This document shows positions 6,698 through 10,847 of a DNA stretch of 10,847 nt, piece by piece (position 1 is the first letter of the stretch; each line of letters starts with the position of its first letter). The translations under genes and the position numbers were made by a program. The notes below the pieces were generated by a model, which had not been told where the DNA came from, made no database searches, and saw only the letters and a program-made list of their open reading frames with translations. Source of the stretch: an uncultured Eubacteriales bacterium (GTDB taxonomy: Bacteria > Bacillota > Clostridia > Oscillospirales > Oscillospiraceae); the NCBI GenBank assembly GCA_902475435.1, contig CABRZL010000066.1, forward strand, positions 1 to 10,847, written 5' to 3'.

Positions 6698-7508
6698 ATG
6701 AAAAGATCTACCCTGCTCTTTTTAACCTTTGTACTGCTTTTCAATTTTTCTGCCTGTGGCGAACAGAACGCCTCCTCCCCGGCATCAGGGTCAGCAGAAC
6801 AAACCAACGCCTCTTTTGGGGTATCGGTTCCTCCCTCTCCCAGTTCTGAACTGTCAGAGGCGCAGACGCCATCCTCCGAGATTTCCTCCGATGAACCACT
6901 TGAAACATCCGTTATGGAAGAGAACTCCGGAGAAATATCCGCATCGAACGAATCAGGCTCAAATATTTTGATTCCGTATTTTACCATGCCGGAAAACGTA
7001 GAATACCACAGGTGTGGATGTCGTCGCCAGCGCCAGCATTGTCGTACGAGACGGCAAAGTGCTGGGTAACAATCAATATGTCGCTGAACTGATCCAGTCT
7101 GTTACTGGGGGAGATTTATTTGAGATCCGTACAGAGCAACAGTACCCACCGGATCACGACCCACTGGTAGATCAGGCCGAAGTGGAGCAAGCCGAGAACG
7201 CGCGTCCTGCGCCTTCTGTACAAATTGAAACCCCCGACCAATACAATACCATTCTGCTGGGGTATCCAAACTGGTGGGGAGATATGCCCATGCTTCTCTA
7301 CACTTTCCTAGAAAGTTACGATTCTTCTTGAAAAACAATTATCCCCTTCTGCACCCATGGTGGAAGTGGCTTTTCCGGCACTGTGCAAACCATTGCCCAA
7401 TTGCAGCCAAACGCTACGGTCAGTGAGGATGGCCTATTGATTTCCCGTACGGACGTCGCAGATGCAGAGGCGGAGATTCTCCAGTGGGCCGAAAATCTCA
7501 ATACATAA
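6698..7508 (+). pseudogene. Flavodoxin-like lipoprotein, disrupted by a 1-nt insertion and a nonsense codon
   Basis: The gene encoded an exported, lipid-anchored flavodoxin (Flavodoxin_4-like). ATG 6698 has AAAGG at 6686-6690. Residues 1-20 (MKRSTLLFLTFVLLFNFSAC) are a lipoprotein signal with lipobox FSAC. A Ser/Glu/Pro-rich linker of about 60 residues follows, then the flavodoxin fold from ILIPYFTMPENV. One extra A at 7002/7003 shifts the frame: without it the text reads PENVDTTGVDVVASAS. The second frame continues through LLGYPNWWGDMPMLLYTFLE to a TGA at 7329-7331. Beyond that stop, in the same frame, the family sequence resumes (KTIIPFCTHGGSGFSGT) and ends at TAA 7506-7508. A conserved Gly (GGA) in YDxSGK has become TGA. 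Without these two changes the protein would be about 269 residues. Confidence 0.88.
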
Positions 7509-7750
7509 TGGATTCAAAAGGCCGTTCACAGGTATACCCGGGATCCCAGACGGTATCTTTTGCGGCTGTTGAAGAAAGCGTCTATCTGGCAGAACTTCAA
7601 ATTGCAGCGTCGGATGTATCCCCCGCAATGGAGTCCCAGATCCGGTGGATACCGGGAACGGACTATGGCGTTTTGGCAGTCTGTCTGATTCCGCAGGACG
7701 CAGATCCGGCCTGGCTCCCGGATGTACTCTCCTCCCTGGTTGCTTCTTGA
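7508..7750 (+). CDS. Unrecognised 80-residue reading frame overlapping the flavodoxin stop
   Basis: ATG 7508 overlaps the preceding TAA (TAATG), the classic layout for coupled translation, and the frame runs to TGA 7748-7750. The product contains SQTVSFAAVEESVYLAELQI, then SPAMESQIRWIPGTDYGVLA and WLPDVLSSLVAS. I do not recognise a family. There is no signal peptide, transmembrane helix or obvious metal motif; the composition is that of a soluble, slightly acidic protein. It could be a small real gene, or a fragment of a larger one lost in the same decay that affected its neighbours. A terminator follows at 7817-7846. No ribosome binding site other than coupling is evident. Confidence 0.35.
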   Translation: MDSKGRSQVYPGSQTVSFAAVEESVYLAELQIAASDVSPAMESQIRWIPGTDYGVLAVCLIPQDADPAWLPDVLSSLVAS

Positions 7751-7816
7751 GTTCAAGCACAAACACAAGCACCATCAAAGCAAAAGCAACCATACTATAA
7801 CATATTTTAAAAAGCG

Positions 7817-7846
7817 AAAATTCCCCGACCAAAATCGGGGAATTTT
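7817..7846. terminator. Bidirectional intrinsic terminator between the redox locus and lysR
   Basis: AAAATTCCCCGA (7817-7828) pairs perfectly with TCGGGGAATTTT (7835-7846) around a 6-nt loop. T-rich sequence follows on both strands. It ends two bases before the lysR stop codon (7848-7850), so it can end both the rightward redox transcript and the leftward lysR transcript. Confidence 0.85.
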
Positions 7847-7847
7847 T

Positions 7848-8747
7848 CTATAATTGCAATGTTTGAAAATATACTTTGAGACCTTCCACAAATCGCGCCG
7901 CAGTTTTAGAAATGTAATGGTTGTGGAGTACTGCAATACCCAAGGGCCTCTGACACACAGGTTCCGTAATATGAATTGCCTGGATATAGTGAAGCGGTGG
8001 ATTGATGATTTCCATACCCATCAGCCACTGATACACAATGGAAGAGATAATCATTACACCATAGTTGTCCGCCACCAGCTTAAACGCCAGCTCCGGCTCA
8101 TTCCCGTCAAACACAATGTTGGGACGGAATCCGGCCAGCCGACACTGCCGCTCTAAAATCTCGCGCGTATCGAAACCCGCGCTGTTATAGATGAACGAAT
8201 CCTGCGCAAAAGCTGACAACGGTATATGCTGTTTCCCTGCCATGGAATGTTTAGTTGAAATTAGCAACAATAATTCTTCGCAGATCAACGGTGTCCAACA
8301 AATTTTTTCCGAAGAAAGATCGGTATAGGAAAGGGCACAATCCAGTTCTCCATGTTCCAATGCCACCGTCATCTGCTCCGGATCCATTAAGGACTGCTGC
8401 AGCTTTACCTTCGGGTTCTGCCGAAGGAAGCTGTCAATATAATTGGTACAAAGCCCTGAAATATTGACTGCAAAATGAATGGAGCCATAATCGCTGGCAT
8501 TTGCTTCCCGAACGGCATCCTCCAATTCCAGCAGAAGCCGGTCTACCCGATTCAAAAAAGATCTTCCAACAGAATTTAACGCAATGCGATTTCCCAGTCG
8601 ATCAAAGAGCTTTACCCCCACATCCTTTTCCAGCATGGAGATTGTCTTGCTCAACGAGGACTGAGAAATATGCAGCTCCTCTGCCGCCCGCGTCATCTGT
8701 CCATACTCTGCAACCGTCTGAAAATATCTAAGTTGGTTCAGTTCCAT
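7848..8747 (-). CDS. LysR-family transcriptional regulator
   Basis: The 299-residue product is a normal-length LysR regulator. Residues 1-60 form the winged helix-turn-helix: MELNQLRYFQTVAEYGQMTR, then AAEELHISQSSLSKTISMLE, then KLFDRLGNRIALNSVG. A linker helix covers about 60-85. The periplasmic-binding-like effector domain starts near 88 and includes GELDCALS, ELLLLISTKHSM, GNEPELAFKLVADNYGVMII and a C-terminal TAARFVEGLKVYF helix. ATG 8745-8747 matches the family start; an in-frame extension to 8798 adds 17 residues that do not belong to the family. GGAAGAAG lies upstream at a slightly long spacing. It is 117 bp downstream of citrate synthase on the same strand with no terminator between, so they may be co-transcribed. 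By analogy with CitR/CcpC of Bacillus it may control citrate synthase (inference). Ligand unknown. Confidence 0.9.
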   Translation of the reverse strand: MELNQLRYFQTVAEYGQMTRAAEELHISQSSLSKTISMLEKDVGVKLFDRLGNRIALNSVGRSFLNRVDRLLLELEDAVREANASDYGSIHFAVNISGLCTNYIDSFLRQNPKVKLQQSLMDPEQMTVALEHGELDCALSYTDLSSEKICWTPLICEELLLLISTKHSMAGKQHIPLSAFAQDSFIYNSAGFDTREILERQCRLAGFRPNIVFDGNEPELAFKLVADNYGVMIISSIVYQWLMGMEIINPPLHYIQAIHITEPVCQRPLGIAVLHNHYISKTAARFVEGLKVYFQTLQL

Positions 8748-8812
8748 TCGACCACTTCTTCCGTCAAGTTCTCTTTTACAGATCCGGGACAATTGCAAAT
8801 CGTCAAAGTATT

Positions 8813-8854
8813 CTTGAAACCTGCAATTTAACTGTTCGCTGCAACGCTTGAAAC
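8813..8854. repeat. CTTGAAAC / CTGCAA repeat pair between citrate synthase and lysR
   Basis: CTTGAAAC occurs at 8813-8820 and 8847-8854 as a direct repeat. CTGCAA follows the first copy (8821-8826) and precedes the second (8839-8844). On the minus strand TTTGACG (8801-8807) lies next to it but has no good -10 partner. It may be a regulator site ahead of lysR; support is weak. Confidence 0.25.
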
Positions 8855-8864
8855 TTTTGCCTTC

Positions 8865-10214
8865 TTATCGTTTCTCCAGCGGCACATATTCCCGCACAGG
8901 TGCTATACTTTTATAGGCTGGACGAATAATTTTATCCGTGTTGATAAGTTCCTCCATCCGATGGGCGCACCAACCGGAAATGCGGGCCACTGCAAAAATT
9001 GGCGTAAACAGTTCCCGTGGAATCCCAAGCATATTGTACACAAATCCGCTGTAAAAGTCCACATTGGCACAGACGCCTTTATATATTTTTCTCTTTTCAC
9101 AAATGACCTCAGGCGCCAACTCCTCCACCATAGCATAGAGCTGGTACTCCTCCTGAAGTCCCTTCTCTGCGGCCAACTGTTCAACAAACTTTTTAAACAC
9201 CACTGCACGGGGATCTGACAAAGAATAGACTGCATGTCCCATACCATAGATAAGTCCTGCATGGTCAAATGCTTTTCCATCGAGCAGTTGATTTAAATAA
9301 AAACGAACTGCATCCCGATCCGAAAGATCCGCAACCTGCTCTTTTAAATCTTCCATCATCTGAGCCACTTTGATGTTGGCACCGCCATGCTTTGGGCCTT
9401 TTAGAGAACAAAGGGCTGCGGCAATTGTAGAATAGGTGTCAGATCCGGCAGAGGTCACCACATGCGTGGTGAACGCAGAGTTATTACCGCCGCCGTGCTC
9501 CATATGAAGCGCCAAGCATAAATCCAACACCAGTGCTTCCAGCGCAGTAAACTGTTTGTCAGGTCGGAGCATCATTAAAAGGTTCTCTGCCGTATTGAGA
9601 TTGGGATCTGGATTGTGAATATAGAAACTTCCATCCTGAAGATAGTGGTTGTAGGCATGATAGCCATAAACCGACAGCATTGGCATTATACTGATCAGCA
9701 TCAGGGATTGCCGCAATACATTCTCCAGAGATGTATCCAGCGCCATTGGATCATAGGAACTCAATGTCAAAACACTGCGGGTCAGGCTGTTCATCACATC
9801 ACTGCTGGGAGCTTTCATGATGACGTCACGCGTAAAATTCTGCGGCAGCGTTCGTCCCTGTGCCAGCGTTGTTTGAAACAGCTGCAGTTCTGACCGATCC
9901 GGCAAACTGCCAAACAGAAGCAAATATGCACACTCTTCCATCATAGGGCGATGATCCCTTATAGCGCCCCGAACAAGATCAAATATAGAGTATCCTCGAT
10001 AATAAAGCTGGCCCTCACAGGGCACCTCTTTTCCGTCTATCTCCTGTTTCCCACAGACGCTGGAAATACCTGTAAGACCCGCCAAAACACCTTTTCCCTG
10101 TTTGTCACGAAGTCCCCGTTTTACCCCATACTGGTCATAAAGCTTTGGGTCGAAACGATCATTCTGACGTAGCTCGTCGCTCCACCTCTTGATTGTCTGC
10201 TGATCCTGATACAT
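8865..10214 (-). CDS. Citrate synthase
   Basis: The enzyme condenses acetyl-CoA with oxaloacetate to citrate in the cytosol; in anaerobes it usually feeds an oxidative branch toward 2-oxoglutarate and glutamate. The 449-residue product is intact. It has the family residues H240 (LHMEHGGGNNS), the catalytic triad H276 (GPKHGGAN), H327 (IYGMGHAVY) and D386 (NVDFYSGF), and the C-terminal segments FTPIFAVARISGWCAHRMEE and RPAY. GQLYYRGYSIFDL (69-81) is the usual N-terminal substrate-side motif. The long form (~450 residues with an N-terminal extension) is common in clostridia; 2-methylcitrate synthase activity cannot be excluded. ATG 10212-10214 has a strong AAGGAGG (10222-10228). The -35 box of its promoter is covered by an inverted repeat, so regulated expression is likely. 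LysR follows on the same strand. I leave the symbol empty because gltA/citZ naming is ambiguous here. Confidence 0.95.
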   Translation of the reverse strand: MYQDQQTIKRWSDELRQNDRFDPKLYDQYGVKRGLRDKQGKGVLAGLTGISSVCGKQEIDGKEVPCEGQLYYRGYSIFDLVRGAIRDHRPMMEECAYLLLFGSLPDRSELQLFQTTLAQGRTLPQNFTRDVIMKAPSSDVMNSLTRSVLTLSSYDPMALDTSLENVLRQSLMLISIMPMLSVYGYHAYNHYLQDGSFYIHNPDPNLNTAENLLMMLRPDKQFTALEALVLDLCLALHMEHGGGNNSAFTTHVVTSAGSDTYSTIAAALCSLKGPKHGGANIKVAQMMEDLKEQVADLSDRDAVRFYLNQLLDGKAFDHAGLIYGMGHAVYSLSDPRAVVFKKFVEQLAAEKGLQEEYQLYAMVEELAPEVICEKRKIYKGVCANVDFYSGFVYNMLGIPRELFTPIFAVARISGWCAHRMEELINTDKIIRPAYKSIAPVREYVPLEKR

Positions 10215-10256
10215 ACGATCGCCTCCTTGATGCTGAATCTAGTCTTTTTATAATAA

Positions 10257-10285
10257 ATCATACCGGAAATATTGATAATTGTCAA
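10257..10285 (-). promoter_or_regulatory. Promoter of citrate synthase
   Basis: On the minus strand a perfect TTGACA (10280-10285) is followed after 17 nt by TATGAT (10257-10262), with a start expected near 10250. The leader of about 36 nt carries AAGGAGG. Both boxes are close to consensus, so without a repressor this should be a strong promoter. Confidence 0.8.
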
Positions 10286-10290
10286 TATTT
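10267..10290. promoter_or_regulatory. Inverted-repeat operator over the citrate synthase -35 box
   Basis: AAATATTGA (10267-10275) and TCAATATTT (10282-10290) are perfect 9-bp arms around a 6-nt centre. The repeat covers the -35 box and half the spacer. Its ATTGA-N6-TCAAT core contains the T-N11-A pattern of LysR-type sites, so the lysR product encoded downstream is the obvious candidate ligand (inference). Binding here would be expected to block RNA polymerase. Confidence 0.5.
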
Positions 10291-10304
10291 TATGTTGTTA
10301 ATAT

Positions 10305-10348
10305 AAAAACCTTGGGGGATCTTTGCCATAAGATTCCCCAAGGTTTTT
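10305..10348. terminator. Strong bidirectional terminator between the diiron-protein gene and citrate synthase
   Basis: The left arm AAAAACCTTGGGG-G-ATCTT (10305-10323) pairs with 10330-10348 over 19 positions, with one G-T wobble and a 6-nt loop. Poly-A on the left and poly-T on the right make it work on both strands. It lies about 40 bp past the stop of the leftward gene ending at 10389, whose transcript it should end before the citrate synthase promoter. Confidence 0.88.
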
Positions 10349-10388
10349 TGTCAGCAACACACCTATTTTCCCGGCAAAAAGTGCACAA

Positions 10389-10847
10389 TCATATACATCT
10401 GACGCAGAATCCATGCCCTACCGCAACGAATTCAGGCGATATCGCAAGCAAATTCTTCTGAAGTTGCTTGCGCATCTCCTCATTTGGAATACGTCCCTCG
10501 TCCACTCCATTTACCAGCACATTCCATGCTTCATCATGGATCTGGCCGCCTGCATTTCCCAAAGCAAACATTAAATCGCTGCTGTAAAAAATACCGCTGT
10601 GTTCCTCATAGGCAACAATTCCGTTTTGAAGATGCACCTCAGAAGGATAGTCTAATATATGAAGCGACAAATCACCTTCTACAATTTTTTCTCCCGCACC
10701 GGCTGCAACAATCCGCCCGGAATACCCATAGCCTGGCAGCTCTCTAGCACCCAAAGCCGAGCAAATTACCTGTACTTCCGGATATTCTTCCTGGAAAACG
10801 GACAGCCCGCCGCATTCATCTGATTCCATGTGGGAAACAAAAATATA
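10389..10847 (-). CDS. Diiron (ODP-like) metallo-beta-lactamase-fold protein, C-terminal part (cut by window edge)
   Basis: About 152 C-terminal residues are visible, entering from the window edge as YIFVSHMESDECGGLSVF. HMESDE matches the H-x-E-x-D metal motif of the oxygen-binding diiron domain found in flavodiiron proteins, with E where those usually have a second His. Further ligand candidates are H in SEVHLQNG, D in YSSDLMF and H in VAVGHGFC, so the expected set of ligands is present in order. No flavodoxin domain follows; the protein stops at TGA 10389-10391 soon after the last His. It is therefore a stand-alone diiron domain rather than a complete flavodiiron protein. It may act in oxygen or nitric oxide detoxification, or as a sensor (inference). 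Its start and full length are outside the window. A strong terminator follows. Confidence 0.75.
   Translation of the reverse strand, partial: YIFVSHMESDECGGLSVFQEEYPEVQVICSALGARELPGYGYSGRIVAAGAGEKIVEGDLSLHILDYPSEVHLQNGIVAYEEHSGIFYSSDLMFALGNAGGQIHDEAWNVLVNGVDEGRIPNEEMRKQLQKNLLAISPEFVAVGHGFCVRCI

Noticed and set aside
7329..7331. In-frame TGA where glycine is expected, as in codes that read TGA as Gly, or a selenocysteine codon
   Set aside because: TGA ends several other genes in this window (XRE gene, diiron protein, EFR1 remnant), so it is a stop here. The site aligns with an ordinary Gly, no selenocysteine element is evident, and the same gene carries another lesion.
4093..7508. Insertion sequence or phage as the cause of gene disruption
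   Set aside because: No transposase, terminal inverted repeats or target-site duplications were seen at the breakpoints; the lesions are small indels, point changes and simple deletions.
7434..7832. Leftward 132-codon frame starting with a hydrophobic segment
   Set aside because: It overlaps the flavodoxin C-terminus and the 80-codon frame on the other strand, crosses the terminator at its start, and becomes Arg/Pro-rich as expected for an antisense shadow.
8255..8731. Rightward frames opposite lysR
   Set aside because: Shadows of an intact LysR gene with all expected domains on the minus strand.

Overview
The window looks like a chromosomal segment of a low-to-moderate GC anaerobic Firmicute, probably a gut Clostridia/Oscillospirales-type bacterium. 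The evidence is strong AGGAG-type ribosome binding sites, clean sigma-A-like TTGACA/TATNNT promoters, many U-tract hairpin terminators, and gene families typical of that group: EFR1-type flavodoxin/ferredoxin, iron-dependent butanol dehydrogenase, flavodoxin-like lipoprotein, and an XRE regulator fused to a membrane domain. No rRNA, tRNA, CRISPR array, transposase or phage gene was seen. The exact genus cannot be read from the sequence.

Layout. (1) 1-2170, minus strand: a tightly overlapping phospholipid operon, promoter at 2142-2170. It encodes a YbhN/LPG-synthase-like membrane protein, then CDP-diacylglycerol-serine phosphatidyltransferase (pssA), then the N-terminal part of phosphatidylserine decarboxylase (psd, cut by the window edge). 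The two enzymes make phosphatidylserine and then phosphatidylethanolamine; the membrane protein may move or handle a lipid. (2) 2221-3754, minus strand: an XRE DNA-binding domain joined to a multi-pass membrane domain built from about four copies of a ~57-61 residue unit, with its own promoter and terminator. (3) 3755-4092: intergenic, with one very strong hairpin terminator (3962-4008) facing the minus strand. (4) 4093-7508: a cluster in which every gene I can recognise is broken. It holds a MerR regulator without its DNA-binding end, the Fe-S half of an EFR1 protein, an iron alcohol dehydrogenase with its cofactor domain deleted and a frameshift, a DUF4405 membrane protein with a frameshift, and a flavodoxin-like lipoprotein with a one-base insertion and a nonsense codon. 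An unrecognised 80-codon reading frame follows. A bidirectional terminator (7817-7846) closes the region. (5) 7848-10290, minus strand: an intact citrate synthase and, 117 bp downstream on the same strand, an intact LysR regulator. A perfect 9-bp inverted repeat covers the -35 box of the citrate synthase promoter. (6) 10305-10847: a terminator, then the C-terminal part of a diiron ODP-like metallo-beta-lactamase-fold protein, cut by the window edge.

Interpretation. The flanking genes (lipid synthesis, citrate synthase) look healthy, while the central redox cluster is a molecular fossil. It probably was a MerR-controlled electron-transfer/aldehyde-alcohol stress locus. The most informative detail is that the divergent merR and EFR1 genes have both lost their 5' ends at one junction, which is what a single deletion across their shared promoter region would produce. 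I found no convincing new active system; the best leads are the decaying redox locus, the repeat-built XRE membrane regulator, and three repeat structures positioned on or beside promoters.
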